Shown here: piece by piece, positions 1 through 8,430 of the stretch
Position numbering within the stretch: position 1 is the stretch's first letter
Layout: every line of letters starts with the position of its first letter
Source of the DNA: Paenibacillus sp. FSL W8-0426
GTDB lineage: Bacteria > Bacillota > Bacilli > Paenibacillales > Paenibacillaceae
Assembly (NCBI RefSeq): GCF_037969725.1
Contig: NZ_CP150203.1
Span: forward strand, 698,001 to 762,000
DNA length: 64,000 nt
Reading direction: 5' to 3'
Notes under the pieces: generated by a model
Database searches by the model: none
What the model saw: only the letters and a program-made list of their open reading frames with translations
What the model was told of the DNA's origin: nothing
Made by a program: the position numbers and the translations under genes

Positions 1-956
1 GGACGCTGCTGGGCGGCATTCTGCTCATCGTTGCGTTCTCGGCACTTGGCGGCACGTCGGATACGGTCGCTACGCTGGTTGGGTATCGCGGCGGCTGGGG
101 TCTTGGCAATGCGCTGTTCATCGCGACCGCATTGTCGGCCATCGTAGGATTGTCCACATCGGGCACGGCCAAGGCCATCATTTTATATGAAGCAGCGCTC
201 GGTCTCGGTATTGCGGTCGGTCCGCTGCTGGGCGGCGAGCTTGGATCGATTTCGTGGCGCGGGCCGTTCTTTGGCGTGGCCGTCCTGATGACGATTGCGT
301 TTATCAGCATTATGTTCATGCTGCCTAAAATGGCGAAGCCCAAAACGCGCAGCTCCTTGTCCGATCCGTTCAAGGCGCTCGGTTATCCGTCGCTCAAAAC
401 GTTGGCGATCACCGCGTTTTTGTATAACTTCGGGTTCTTTACATTGATGGCTTATTCACCTTATGTCATGAATTTGGATGAGCATGGTCTTGGTTATGTG
501 TTCTTTGGTTGGGGACTGGCGCTGGCCATAACATCCGTATTCGTCGCACCGCGGGTGCAGCGACGTTTCGGTTCCGTACCGTCGATGAGCGTAATGCTCA
601 CCCTGTTTGCCCTTGATTTGCTGGTTATGGCGATCGGTACGGTTATGGGATCTCCCACTACCGTCATTGTTGCGGTTATCGTTGCGGGTATTTTCCTGGG
701 TATCAATAATACGCTGATCACCACGGCCGTTATGGAAGCTGCACCGGTCGAACGGTCCGTAGCTTCTGCGGCATACAGCTTCGTTCGTTTCATGGGCGGT
801 GCGCTCGCTCCTTGGCTGGCGGGCAAACTGTCCGAGTGGTTCCTGCCGGAAACGCCGTTCTATTTCGGGGCATTGATGGTTCTGGTGGGCGTGGTCGTAT
901 TGCTTGTTCGTCGTCGGCATCTGAGCGGCATCGATGATGCCATTACGCATCATTAA
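1..956 (+). CDS. MFS transporter, C-terminal part (5' end outside window)
   Basis: The reading frame is open from the first bases of the window to a TAA at 954-956, so the gene starts upstream. The visible ~317 residues form hydrophobic helices typical of the second half of a 12- or 14-helix major facilitator. The segment around SGTAKAIILYEAALGLGIAVGPLLGG resembles the conserved helix-5 region of drug-proton antiporters (G-x-x-x-G-P-x-x-G-G; shown here in part only for orientation: GIAVGPLLGG). A charged cytoplasmic loop (KMAKPKTR) precedes the C-terminal helices. The substrate cannot be told. A universal stress protein gene follows after 18 bp, probably in the same transcript. Confidence 0.85.
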   Translation, partial: TLLGGILLIVAFSALGGTSDTVATLVGYRGGWGLGNALFIATALSAIVGLSTSGTAKAIILYEAALGLGIAVGPLLGGELGSISWRGPFFGVAVLMTIAFISIMFMLPKMAKPKTRSSLSDPFKALGYPSLKTLAITAFLYNFGFFTLMAYSPYVMNLDEHGLGYVFFGWGLALAITSVFVAPRVQRRFGSVPSMSVMLTLFALDLLVMAIGTVMGSPTTVIVAVIVAGIFLGINNTLITTAVMEAAPVERSVASAAYSFVRFMGGALAPWLAGKLSEWFLPETPFYFGALMVLVGVVVLLVRRRHLSGIDDAITHH

Positions 957-974
957 TCGGGAGGAGCGAACATT

Positions 975-1397
975 ATGCTGAAACGGATATTGGTTGCAGT
1001 GGACGGATCAGAACATGCACGGCGGGCGCTGGAGGCAGCGGCCGATCTGGCGGAAAGCCTGAAAGAGCCTGCACGGCTCACGCTTCTTCACGTCAATCCA
1101 TCGGTATCCTTGAACGAGCCGGCGCTAGGCGTCGACCTGGATGCCCGGATTGCGGACGAAGGGCGGCAGGTGGTGGATGCACTTCAAGAACGGTTATCAA
1201 AACGGTCGGTGGCATATGAAACGCTTTTGACAGGCGGAGACCCCGTGGCTGAGATTTGCCGTGTTGCCGGCGAACAAGCATATGACTTGATCGTGATGGG
1301 AACCGGCGGCAAAAAGCGGCTTTCGGAAATGATTATGGGCAGCGTAAGCCATGGCGTGTTGAAGCAGGCGGTTTGCCCGGTGCTTACCGTCAAATAA
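975..1397 (+). CDS. Universal stress protein (UspA family)
   Basis: This 140-residue cytoplasmic protein is a single Usp domain of normal length. It opens with the usual strand (ILVAVDGSEHARRAL). It ends with the nucleotide-binding signature GTGGKKRLSEMIMGSVSHG followed by CPVLTVK, the pattern of ATP-binding Usp proteins (G-x-G ... G-S). It starts 18 bp after the MFS gene with a good ribosome site (GGGAGGAGCG), which suggests co-transcription. Usp proteins bind ATP and help cells survive stress, but the specific role here is unknown. Confidence 0.92.
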   Translation: MLKRILVAVDGSEHARRALEAAADLAESLKEPARLTLLHVNPSVSLNEPALGVDLDARIADEGRQVVDALQERLSKRSVAYETLLTGGDPVAEICRVAGEQAYDLIVMGTGGKKRLSEMIMGSVSHGVLKQAVCPVLTVK

Positions 1398-1476
1398 GGT
1401 GGACTGAGTCTATATCGATCATGTAGTGTATAAATGGATGAGAATCGAGATGTGAATGCAGTGGGAGGGAGCAGCC

Positions 1477-2901
1477 ATGAAAAAGCAACACCTTTATATT
1501 GGCGGCCAGTCCGTAGAGGCCGCAACGTATGAACCGCTGCACGCGCCATATTCGGGCGAGCAGCTTGCGGAGGTGGCTTCCGCCACGGCAGAGGAAGCCG
1601 AGAAGGCCATTGCGGCTGCTGCGCAAGCCAGCGCCGGGATGAGGCGGATGCCTGCGCATCAGCGCTCCGCCATTCTGTACCAGCTTTCCGTCCTGCTTGC
1701 GCAGCGGAAAGAAGAAGCAGCGCGCATCATTGCGCTGGAAGCGGCGAAGCCGATCACGGCCGCGCGGGCCGAGGTGGACCGGACCGTGGAGACGTACCGT
1801 TTTGCCGCCGAGGAAGCGAAGCGCTTAACGGGAGAAACGGTGCCGATGGATGCAGCTGCCGGCGGGGAAGGGCGCATCGGTTACACGGTGCGCCATCCGC
1901 TGGGCGTCATCGGCGCGATCACGCCGTTTAACTTTCCGATGAACCTGGTGGCTCACAAGGTGGGCCCGGCCATTGCGGCAGGCAATGCCATCGTGCTCAA
2001 ACCGGCGGAACAGACGCCGTTATCCGCGTACTTCATTGCCGATCTGCTGAAAGAAGCCGGACTGCCTGACGGTGTGCTCAACGTCATCAGCGGCGACGGC
2101 AAAACGATCGGCGACGTGCTTGTGTCCGATCCAAGGGTGGCCCATATTACGTTTACGGGCAGCCCGGCCGTCGGCAAGAGCATCCGCAGCCAGGCGGGGC
2201 TGAAGCGCGTGACGCTCGAACTGGGCTCCAATGCGGCGGTAATCGTGGACCGGGATGCCGATCTGGATAAAGTCATCCCGCGCTGCGTAACCGGTGCCTT
2301 CACCAATCAGGGCCAGGTCTGCATCTCGTTGCAGCGCATTTATGTGCACCGTGGCATCGCGGAGGAATTTATCAAACGCTTTGCAGAAGCGGCTAGTCAG
2401 GTGATTGTTGGCGATCCGTTGAACCCGGATACCATCGTGTCCGCGCTGATTACGTCCAAAGACGTGCGGCGGGCGCTGGGGTGGATCGATGAAGCGAAGC
2501 AGGCTGGAGCGGAGCTGGTTGCGGGCGGAACGGCCGAAGGCGGCGTTTTGCGGCCAACCGTGCTGGTCAATGTTCCGCGCGATGCCAAGGTGTCCTGCCA
2601 AGAGGTTTTTGCGCCGATCGTGATCATCAATACGATCGATACGGTGGAGGAAGGCATTGCCCATGTGAACGATTCCGTTTACGGGCTTCAAGCCGGGGTG
2701 TTCACGAATGACATTCATACGGCGCTGCATGCTGCCGATCATATCGAAGCCGGCGGCGTGATCATCAACGATATTCCGACATTCCGCGTAGACCACATGC
2801 CCTACGGCGGCGTGAAGCAGAGCGGCATTGGCCGCGAAGGCGTCAAATACGCGACGGAGGAAATGACCGAGCTGAAATTTGTGGTGTTTAACAAACAATA
2901 A
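1477..2901 (+). CDS. Aldehyde dehydrogenase family protein (NAD(P)+-dependent)
   Basis: A 474-residue soluble enzyme with the full aldehyde dehydrogenase fold. The catalytic cysteine is in GQVC (Cys282) and the general-base glutamate in LELGS (Glu248), the normal 34 residues apart. The coenzyme-binding segment reads ITPFNFPMNL ... KPAEQTPLSA ... FTGSPAVG. The ATG at 1477 has a strong ribosome site (GGGAGGGA); an in-frame ATG 21 bp upstream lacks one. The family oxidises aldehydes to acids, and this subgroup resembles the succinate-semialdehyde, lactaldehyde and GapN-like enzymes. The substrate is not assigned. A strong hairpin follows the gene. Confidence 0.9.
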   Translation: MKKQHLYIGGQSVEAATYEPLHAPYSGEQLAEVASATAEEAEKAIAAAAQASAGMRRMPAHQRSAILYQLSVLLAQRKEEAARIIALEAAKPITAARAEVDRTVETYRFAAEEAKRLTGETVPMDAAAGGEGRIGYTVRHPLGVIGAITPFNFPMNLVAHKVGPAIAAGNAIVLKPAEQTPLSAYFIADLLKEAGLPDGVLNVISGDGKTIGDVLVSDPRVAHITFTGSPAVGKSIRSQAGLKRVTLELGSNAAVIVDRDADLDKVIPRCVTGAFTNQGQVCISLQRIYVHRGIAEEFIKRFAEAASQVIVGDPLNPDTIVSALITSKDVRRALGWIDEAKQAGAELVAGGTAEGGVLRPTVLVNVPRDAKVSCQEVFAPIVIINTIDTVEEGIAHVNDSVYGLQAGVFTNDIHTALHAADHIEAGGVIINDIPTFRVDHMPYGGVKQSGIGREGVKYATEEMTELKFVVFNKQ

Positions 2902-2986
2902 CGCGGTCTCCCTGATGAAGCGCCAGCCGGAACGGGATCTTCCCGTGCTGCATAGAGTAAGATTGGGCGAGCAAAACATGGATGTG

Positions 2987-3032
2987 CACAGCAAAGAGCA
3001 CGGACCTTGGCGGGTCCGTGCTCTTTGCTGTG
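2987..3032. terminator. 20-bp perfect hairpin between convergent genes
   Basis: The arms at 2987-3006 and 3013-3032 are perfectly complementary around a 6-nt loop. The stem contains CTCTTT, but no long T tract follows, so termination is likely rather than certain. It could serve the + strand dehydrogenase and the convergent methionine sulfoxide reductase. Confidence 0.7.
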
Positions 3033-3098
3033 GTTCGGCAATAAACATGATCATGGCGTTATTGCAAGGAATCTTCGGTCAGGCCGTTTGCAGCCGAA

Positions 3099-3581
3099 TT
3101 ACTGCAACTGTTCCGAGAGAAGCTTGACGGCTTCCTCCAGAAAGGCTCGGTCTTCGTCGTCGAACCGGTTTTTGAGCGGGCTATCGATATCGAGCACGCC
3201 GTACAGCTCCCCGTTTTTGAAGATCGGAATCACGATCTCGCTGTTTGAGGCCGCATCACAGGCGATGTGCCCGGGGAAGGCATGGACATCCTCCACGACA
3301 ACGGTCCGTCGTTCCGAAGCGGCCGTGCCGCATACGCCGCGTCCAAGCGGGATGCGGATGCATGCCGGAAGTCCCTGGAATGGACCGAGTACAAGTTCTT
3401 TTCCATCATACAGATAGAAGCCGACCCAGTTGATGTCGGTCAAAAATACATTGAGCAGCGCCGCAGCGTTTGCCAGATTGGCAATGGCGCTAGGTTCATC
3501 GCGGATCAGTGCGCTTAACTGCCCTAGGACGGCGGTGTGCTGCTCGCTTCGCGTTCCTTCATAAGAAACGGCTTGAAACAT
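3099..3581 (-). CDS. msrC: Free methionine-(R)-sulfoxide reductase (GAF-domain fRMsr)
   Basis: A 160-residue single GAF-domain protein. Three cysteines, Cys74 (LPACIRIP), Cys84 (GRGVCGTA) and Cys108 (HIACDA), have the 10- and 24-residue spacing of known fRMsr enzymes, in which they form the catalytic and resolving set. The WVGFYLYDG and VLDIDSP segments are also typical. The enzyme reduces free methionine-R-sulfoxide in the cytoplasm with thioredoxin. It is convergent with the dehydrogenase gene and apparently transcribed alone, with a GGAGGG ribosome site before the ATG. Confidence 0.93.
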   Translation of the reverse strand: MFQAVSYEGTRSEQHTAVLGQLSALIRDEPSAIANLANAAALLNVFLTDINWVGFYLYDGKELVLGPFQGLPACIRIPLGRGVCGTAASERRTVVVEDVHAFPGHIACDAASNSEIVIPIFKNGELYGVLDIDSPLKNRFDDEDRAFLEEAVKLLSEQLQ

Positions 3582-3772
3582 GATGAATCACCCTCCCGAG
3601 CAAACATGAATGGACTTTAACTCAAAGATAGTGCAGTGCCTGCCGTTAGTCAAGCGGAGGATTACGGGATGTCAGCCAGGCGGCTTAAGGTGCGTGTTTG
3701 TTTCTTTGTCATCGGAGCAGGGTAATGAATTTGTAATCACGAAGGGCTGCAACCCGGGAAGGAGCTGGATTG

Positions 3773-4069
3773 ATGCACGCAGAAGTACAGAATTTGTTCG
3801 TTCGCATCCAACTATTACATCTGGCCCAGGATCAGAATCTGACCGTCAGCGATACGCTGCCTATGCTGGAAAAGCGGGGTTATCGCATTGCGGAGAGAGA
3901 GATCCGGCAGCAGTTGGATTATTTGACGCAGGAGAACTTCCTGACGTCTCATGGGGAACAATGGAGCTTGACGGGAGCAGGCATCGAGGAATTCAAGGAA
4001 ATCTCGGCGATGCTTCACCGGGTTAACGATGAAGTTCTGGCGAGCGGCAGCAAAGCGTCCGCGACCTGA
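3773..4069 (+). CDS. Small protein, probable winged-helix-like fold, function unknown
   Basis: The ATG at 3773 lies 7 bp after GGAAGGAGC; an in-frame TTG just before it is less likely to be used. The 98 residues are mostly helical. The pattern GYRIAEREIRQQLDYLTQ followed by LTSHGEQWSLTGAGIEEF resembles the recognition helix and wing of a small winged-helix domain. The helix VQNLFVRIQLLHLAQDQN could be a dimerisation helix. I do not recognise a named family. The gene has its own terminator and stands alone. Confidence 0.65.
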   Translation: MHAEVQNLFVRIQLLHLAQDQNLTVSDTLPMLEKRGYRIAEREIRQQLDYLTQENFLTSHGEQWSLTGAGIEEFKEISAMLHRVNDEVLASGSKASAT

Positions 4070-4122
4070 TGTTTATGCGGGAGAAGCAGACAGGCCCTCA
4101 TTGTAACCGTAACAGCAACAAG

Positions 4123-4149
4123 ACCGGACCGAAGGCGGGCCGGTTTTTT
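4123..4149 (+). terminator. Intrinsic terminator
   Basis: An 8-bp GC-rich stem (ACCGGACC / GGGCCGGT, one mismatch) is followed directly by a six-T run. It ends the small winged-helix-like gene. Confidence 0.85.
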
Positions 4150-4253
4150 GGCTTGGACGCTTCTTTCTGTATGGATGGTTGCCATTCGGCCCAGGTTATG
4201 ATTAGATGACTTAAGAATCTCATGGTTTGCAGAGAGGGATCGGAGTGGCTTAT

Positions 4254-4829
4254 ATGTACAGATGCAAAGGCAGAATTCCGGAGCTGGAGACCAGGCGGCT
4301 CCTTCTGCGCAAGATGCGCCGCCGGGATGCGGCCCAGATGTTTGAATGGTGGTCGGACCGCGAGGTTACCCGTTACATGAATCTTTCCCCCATGCTTGGG
4401 ACAAGCGAGGCTGCGGACATGATTGCGCTCCTCAATCAGATGGCAGGCGAGGAGGAGGCCATTCGCTGGGGGATCGAACTCAAAGCGACAGGGCGCCTGA
4501 TCGGCAGCTGCGGGTATAATACGTGGCAGCTTGGAGGCGCGTTCCGCGGCGAGATCGGGTACGAGCTGGGGCGCGAACATTGGCGGCAGGGTTATATGAC
4601 GGAGGCGTTTTCCGTGCTGCTGCCCTATGGATACGAGACGATGGGCCTTAACCGGATCGAAGCGCTGGTAGATCCGCGGAACGTGGCTTCCGGCCGCTTC
4701 CTTTCACATCAGGGATTCACGCGGGAAGGACTGCTGCGGCAGTATCAGCATACGTCTACCGGTTACAAGGACATGGATATGTATTCCCTTTTATACGATG
4801 AATGGCTTCGGACCGGAACGACAAAATAA
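4254..4829 (+). CDS. GNAT N-acetyltransferase (RimJ/RimL-like)
   Basis: A 191-residue acetyltransferase of the Acetyltransf_3 group. It begins LETRRLLLRKMRRRDA, has the acetyl-CoA loop region near EIGYELGREHWRQGYMTEA, and ends with the conserved NVASGRFLSHQGF helix that packs on the cofactor. This group acetylates N-terminal or side-chain amines of proteins, small molecules or drugs, and the target here is unknown. ATG 4254 is chosen because CGGAG lies 8 bp upstream; in-frame TTG 4227 and GTG 4245 are weaker. The exporter gene follows 34 bp downstream in the same orientation. Confidence 0.88.
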   Translation: MYRCKGRIPELETRRLLLRKMRRRDAAQMFEWWSDREVTRYMNLSPMLGTSEAADMIALLNQMAGEEEAIRWGIELKATGRLIGSCGYNTWQLGGAFRGEIGYELGREHWRQGYMTEAFSVLLPYGYETMGLNRIEALVDPRNVASGRFLSHQGFTREGLLRQYQHTSTGYKDMDMYSLLYDEWLRTGTTK

Positions 4830-4863
4830 GAAAAACCAAATGTTACGAGAGAGAAGGGTTTAA

Positions 4864-6390
4864 GTGAGAACCGGAGAGTTGAAACGAAGCTTCATTCTGG
4901 CGGGGTTGCTGCTGGCCACGTTTTTGTCGGCCATTGAAGGCACGGTGATCGGTCCGGCGGGACCGACGATCGTTAGCGATCTTGGAAGCGTGCAGCTGCT
5001 CAGCTGGATCTTTACCGCCTATTTGCTGACCATGGCCGTCAGTACGCCGATCTTTGGCAAGATCAGTGATCTGTACGGGCGCAAGCTTGTATTTCTGATT
5101 GGCTGTACCTTGTTTTTGCTGGGATCGTTGCTTTGCTGCTTATCGCAGAACATGGAACAACTGATCGCTTTTCGAGCCATCCAGGGTCTGGGGGCAGGTG
5201 CGGTCGTTCCCGTAACGTTCACGATCATTGGTGACATTTACCGGATTGAGGAGCGGGGCAAAATTCAAGGCTGGATCAGTTCCGTCTGGGGAATATCGTC
5301 CCTGGTAGGTCCGCTTCTGGGAGGATACTTTGTCGATAATCTGGGCTGGCAGTGGATCTTTGGCTTCAACGTGCCGTTCGGCTTGCTCGCGATGTGGTTC
5401 GTGTTCCGCTATTTGAAGGAAGAGGTAACCCCTCGTTCCGCCAAAATTGACTATGCCGGAGCGGTTACGTTTACCGTTGGCATCACGGCTTTGCTTTTCG
5501 TGCTATCGGCAGGGGGGCAATACTATGCATGGGAATCTCCCGTTATTGTTGGTTTGAGCGCAGTCGCCGTCATTTTCTTGATCATGTTCTTCGTCGTGGA
5601 AAAGAGGGCTGCGGCCCCGATGGTCCCTTTGCATCTGTTCCGCATTCGGGACATTCGCGTAGCCAATGTTAGCGGCCTTCTGGCCAGCACGCTCATGATT
5701 GGCCTGACGAGTTATTTGCCGCTCTGGGTTCAAGGCGTCAGGGGGGGCAATGCGACCGAATCCGGCCTGCTGCTCGCCCCGATGTCGGTGGGCTGGCTGA
5801 TCGGAAGCGTGATGGCTGGTCGCATGCTGTTGAAAATCGGTTCCCGGATGACCGCGTTGATCGGACTTGCAGGCATTGCGATCGGCTCCGGCGGGTTGTT
5901 TCTGGTAGGAGGGACTTCCCCGGACTATGTGTTGTTCGTGCTGACGTTCATCTATGGGCTTGGTTTCGGATTTGCGTTCACGATCTTTACGATCATTGCG
6001 CAATCCTCGGTAGGGTACCAGGAGCGCGGATCGTCCACGGCACTGCATACGTTCATGCGGACGTTGGGACAAACGATCGGGGCGGCGGCCTTCGGCACAT
6101 GGTTGAACTACCGCATTTCCGCGTTATCCGCCGAACAGCATCTCGCCGATGCAGGTATATCGGATAGCGATATTAACCAACTGCTTGCCCCGCATGCGGA
6201 AGGAGCATTGTCCGACGAGAAGTGGGCTTTGCTGCGAGGTGTGCTGGAAGGAAGCTTGCATTCGTTATTTGTCATCATGTTTGTCATTGCGCTGATCTCG
6301 TGGCTGACCGCGTTTGCCTTGCGCAAACGGCTGGTCGTTCCGGAAGAAGGAGAGTCTTCGTCAAACGCAGCTTCCGGCCAACGTGCTTAA
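4864..6390 (+). CDS. DHA2-family MFS multidrug exporter (EmrB/QacA type)
   Basis: A 508-residue protein with about 14 predicted membrane helices, the size of the DHA2 drug:H+ antiporters. The helix 2-3 loop reads GKISDLYGRKLVF (motif A). FRAIQGLGAGAVVPV (motif B region) and GPLLGGYFVDNLGWQWIF (motif C) are clear. It should export hydrophobic or cationic compounds using the proton gradient. The start is GTG 4864 after AGAAGGG. A MarR-family gene lies convergently just downstream across a shared terminator; a regulatory link is possible but not shown. Confidence 0.93.
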   Translation: MRTGELKRSFILAGLLLATFLSAIEGTVIGPAGPTIVSDLGSVQLLSWIFTAYLLTMAVSTPIFGKISDLYGRKLVFLIGCTLFLLGSLLCCLSQNMEQLIAFRAIQGLGAGAVVPVTFTIIGDIYRIEERGKIQGWISSVWGISSLVGPLLGGYFVDNLGWQWIFGFNVPFGLLAMWFVFRYLKEEVTPRSAKIDYAGAVTFTVGITALLFVLSAGGQYYAWESPVIVGLSAVAVIFLIMFFVVEKRAAAPMVPLHLFRIRDIRVANVSGLLASTLMIGLTSYLPLWVQGVRGGNATESGLLLAPMSVGWLIGSVMAGRMLLKIGSRMTALIGLAGIAIGSGGLFLVGGTSPDYVLFVLTFIYGLGFGFAFTIFTIIAQSSVGYQERGSSTALHTFMRTLGQTIGAAAFGTWLNYRISALSAEQHLADAGISDSDINQLLAPHAEGALSDEKWALLRGVLEGSLHSLFVIMFVIALISWLTAFALRKRLVVPEEGESSSNAASGQRA

Positions 6391-6511
6391 GCAAAAAGTT
6401 AAACGCCTTTTGGAACTGCGCCGACGCTGTGGGCTTGACGTGTTCCGAAAGGCGCTTTGATTTTCGGGTGAGATCCACCTTATATGGTAGGCTGCGGCCA
6501 ATATTAAATGC

Positions 6512-6552
6512 AAAACAACCGGCTCTTAGAAACAGGGAGCCGGTTGTTTTGT
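6512..6552. terminator. Bidirectional intrinsic terminator
   Basis: Arms 6512-6525 and 6537-6550 pair perfectly (14 bp) around an 11-nt loop, with an A tract at one foot and a T tract at the other. It can stop both the exporter transcript (+) and the MarR transcript (-). A weaker 16-bp imperfect hairpin precedes it at about 6402-6454. Confidence 0.9.
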
Positions 6553-7020
6553 TTATTTCAAATCGTTGCCCATGGTCCGTTCCGAACTTATTGTCAGTCT
6601 TTCCAACAGCTCCGAGAGCACCACCTTGTCTTCTTCGCTCAGTCCGCTGACTGCTCGGTTGATTTTATGGGCATAACCCGGAAAAATATCGTCCATGATC
6701 CGCTGGCCTTCTTCTGTCAGTTCCACGAAGATGATCCGTCTGTCCTGAGGACAGTGTTTGCGATGCAAAAGCCCTTTTTGTTCCAGTTTGTCGATCACAT
6801 AGGTAACGTTCCCGCTCTGCAGCAGAAGCTGTGCACCTACTTGTTGAATGGGCTGAGCCCCCTTCATGTACAATACCTCAAGCACGCCGTACGCGGTGGG
6901 ATTGAAACCATGCACTTTGCTTGTGGCTACCGTATGTTCATTCATGCTTTTGAACGTTTTGGCCAAGGTGCGGTACAGATGAAGAGAACGTTCGGTTCCG
7001 ATTTCTTGTAATTCCAGCAT
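6553..7020 (-). CDS. MarR-family transcriptional regulator
   Basis: A 156-residue winged-helix repressor. The core reads NPTAYGVLEVLYMKGAQPIQQ, then LLLQSGNVTYVIDKLEQKG (recognition helix) and the wing DRRIIFVELTEEG. The overall pattern is closest, by memory, to MhqR-type regulators that sense quinones or electrophiles; this sub-assignment is an inference. The start is placed at 7020 because AAAGGCGGG lies upstream; an extension to 7092 lacks a site. The remnant of a transporter gene lies divergently upstream, so the regulator may once have controlled it. Confidence 0.9.
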   Translation of the reverse strand: MLELQEIGTERSLHLYRTLAKTFKSMNEHTVATSKVHGFNPTAYGVLEVLYMKGAQPIQQVGAQLLLQSGNVTYVIDKLEQKGLLHRKHCPQDRRIIFVELTEEGQRIMDDIFPGYAHKINRAVSGLSEEDKVVLSELLERLTISSERTMGNDLK

Positions 7021-7388
7021 ACTGATCCCGCCTTTTCTAAAATGATTGATCCGTTGGGACGAGTACCTTATGGATGTAAAATATAATCCCAACTTTGATT
7101 GTCTTTACGTTAAACGATGGAGCCATGATTTTATTTTAAGGGTTGGATTCGAACAAAAACATGCGATATGTCACAAGATTTGCATTTTGAGCAATTCAAA
7201 TTTGAATATTTTATGGAGGGCAAGTGACCGAAGATTCGGTCATTCTTTCTCCATTTGCTTGTGGTCTTCGGCAAGTAAATCATCCCTTCGTCCTGAGCAT
7301 CTCATTCTCGGGAACGGGGTGCTCCTCATTTTCGATTCTTATAATGAAACCAGATTTAGAATTCGGGCGGGGAGTGGGAGGGAAACAC
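7021..7388. other. AT-rich intergenic stretch upstream of marR and the broken MFS gene
   Basis: No convincing gene is seen here. It presumably holds the divergent promoters. The only clear structure is the 14-bp palindrome at 7194-7207, listed separately. Confidence 0.5.
7194..7207. promoter_or_regulatory. 14-bp perfect palindrome, candidate MarR operator
   Basis: ATTCAAATTTGAAT is a perfect dyad in the region between the MarR gene and the start of the broken transporter. MarR proteins bind such AT-rich dyads, often in divergent promoters. The link is an inference from position only. Confidence 0.4.
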
Positions 7389-7488
7389 ATGATGCAGACA
7401 CGGTTCTGCAGGGGCATTCGCCCCTAAAAATAAATCTGTCATTATTACGTTGATGGCAGCTCAGGCGATCTCCAATCTGGGAGATCAA
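7389..7488 (+). pseudogene. Remnant of an MFS transporter N-terminus
   Basis: After a ribosome site (GGGAGGGAAACAC) and ATGATG there are about 30 codons resembling the start of an MFS transporter, with the string SVIITLMAAQAISNLGD at 7435-7485 as the first membrane helix. The reading frame shifts between the ATG and that helix, and the similarity stops at 7486-7490. The matching C-terminal half appears at 9279-9899, so this is the front of a gene broken by rearrangement. Confidence 0.6.
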
Positions 7489-7536
7489 CGGCCAGGTTAC
7501 GTTCGGATTTGGCCCACGCAGGTCAACGAGTAGCAG

Positions 7537-7605
7537 CACCATCTACATTTTGAAATCATTATCAATGGCAGAAAAGTAAATCCTTCTCTGTTTGTAGGGG
7601 GATAA
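7537..7605 (+). pseudogene. C-terminal remnant of an M23 (LytM-type) peptidase
   Basis: One frame reads HHLHFEIIINGRKVNP and a few more residues to a TAA. HLHFE plus NG-x-x-V-x-P is the closing signature of M23 endopeptidases, where the last HxH carries a zinc ligand and the catalytic histidine. An in-frame stop lies just upstream at 7531 and the rest of the domain is absent. The fragment overlaps the ribosome site of the next gene, which suggests they were once an operon. Confidence 0.5.
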
Positions 7606-7610
7606 GAAAC

Positions 7611-7952
7611 ATGCTAAATGAAAAGATCACTGTATGGGTAAGGGAACACGTACCTGGATATGAGGGTAAGATCTTGGGAGTTGCCCGACAAGGTGATATT
7701 TTTATTTTTCGGAATCCGATAGGTCATTTGAGCGATGCTGAATATCTGACATGCTATAAGCTGGGCAGAAGTGACTTTAAGAGCCGTTCAAGCGCTCTAC
7801 AGAGCGTCAGTGGATTGAACAAGAAGGAATACCTAAACGGACTTTCTGATCGATTTATGCCCATTCTGGAGGCCTTTTGGTGGGAGGAGGGAGCAGATGT
7901 TGAACTATATTGGTCTGTGATGGAAAAGCAGGGTCGAGAGCCATTGCAATGA
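7611..7952 (+). CDS. Hypothetical protein (113 aa) following an M23 fragment
   Basis: A strong ribosome site (TAGGGGGATAAGAAAC) precedes ATG 7611. The 113 residues are soluble and mixed alpha/beta, with an acidic, tryptophan-rich C-terminal part (EAFWWEEGADVELYW). There is no signal peptide and no family I recognise. Base composition is more AT-rich than the surrounding core genes, which fits acquisition by transfer. Its place directly after an M23-peptidase remnant recalls effector/immunity pairs, but this is only an inference. Confidence 0.55.
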   Translation: MLNEKITVWVREHVPGYEGKILGVARQGDIFIFRNPIGHLSDAEYLTCYKLGRSDFKSRSSALQSVSGLNKKEYLNGLSDRFMPILEAFWWEEGADVELYWSVMEKQGREPLQ

Positions 7953-7956
7953 TCTA

Positions 7957-8100
7957 ATGCTATTTAATCGGTTCCTATGTCGTAAGGCCGGGGAGCTTAA
8001 AGAAAATGAACCGGCGAATGTTAGGCGAATCGATCAGGTATATGAGATGATTAAGGGTATTAGTAAGATATCTGAGGTTAGGGCCGGATCAGCCCCATAG
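7957..8100 (+). CDS. Small ORF, 47 aa, uncertain
   Basis: A short frame begins at ATG 7957, four bases after the preceding stop. It encodes a charged helical peptide (with RIDQVYEMIKGISKISEV) and ends at TAG 8098-8100. There is no clear ribosome site, so it may be the tail of a decayed gene or a translationally coupled small protein. The residue pattern looks protein-like rather than random, but I recognise no family. Confidence 0.3.
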   Translation: MLFNRFLCRKAGELKENEPANVRRIDQVYEMIKGISKISEVRAGSAP

Positions 8101-8169
8101 AAACGGACTCTATATTTTCAAAACGGACGATCCATTTTTTAGAATTAATGTTTAAAAGGGGGAGAATGC

Positions 8170-8430
8170 ATGTTCAAGGCATATAGATTTATAAGGCGTG
8201 GTGGAAAGTATCTTTCATCTGATCCATTAGAATCGGTAGCGGACGTTTACCAGTATGACCAAACTCATAAGGAGCAATATCCAGACGTCCGCATTACTGC
8301 CGATCATGACGAATTCATTGCTGTTCAAACACTAAATGGAATTATTGTCTTCCCGAAAAAATGGGCTTTGATGGAGGTCAAACACAAGTACATCGAGGCC
8401 CGTAAGTTTCAACTCAGACGTCTTAAATAG
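8170..8430 (+). CDS. Hypothetical protein (86 aa), possibly truncated by an in-frame TAG
   Basis: ATG 8170 follows AAAGGGGGAGAATGC, an excellent ribosome site. The protein has no signal peptide and no recognised family; EFIAVQTLNGIIVFPKKW suggests a beta hairpin. The frame ends at TAG 8428-8430, but the same frame continues with 35 protein-like codons (including NIDFTVLAAQQYLTELYEG) to a second TAG at 8536-8538. The original gene may have been about 122 codons, and the first TAG may be a nonsense mutation. Confidence 0.55.
   Translation: MFKAYRFIRRGGKYLSSDPLESVADVYQYDQTHKEQYPDVRITADHDEFIAVQTLNGIIVFPKKWALMEVKHKYIEARKFQLRRLK

Noticed and set aside
2020..3054. 344-codon open frame opposite the aldehyde dehydrogenase gene
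   Set aside because: It is antisense to a conserved catalytic domain and runs through the terminator hairpin; no ribosome site.
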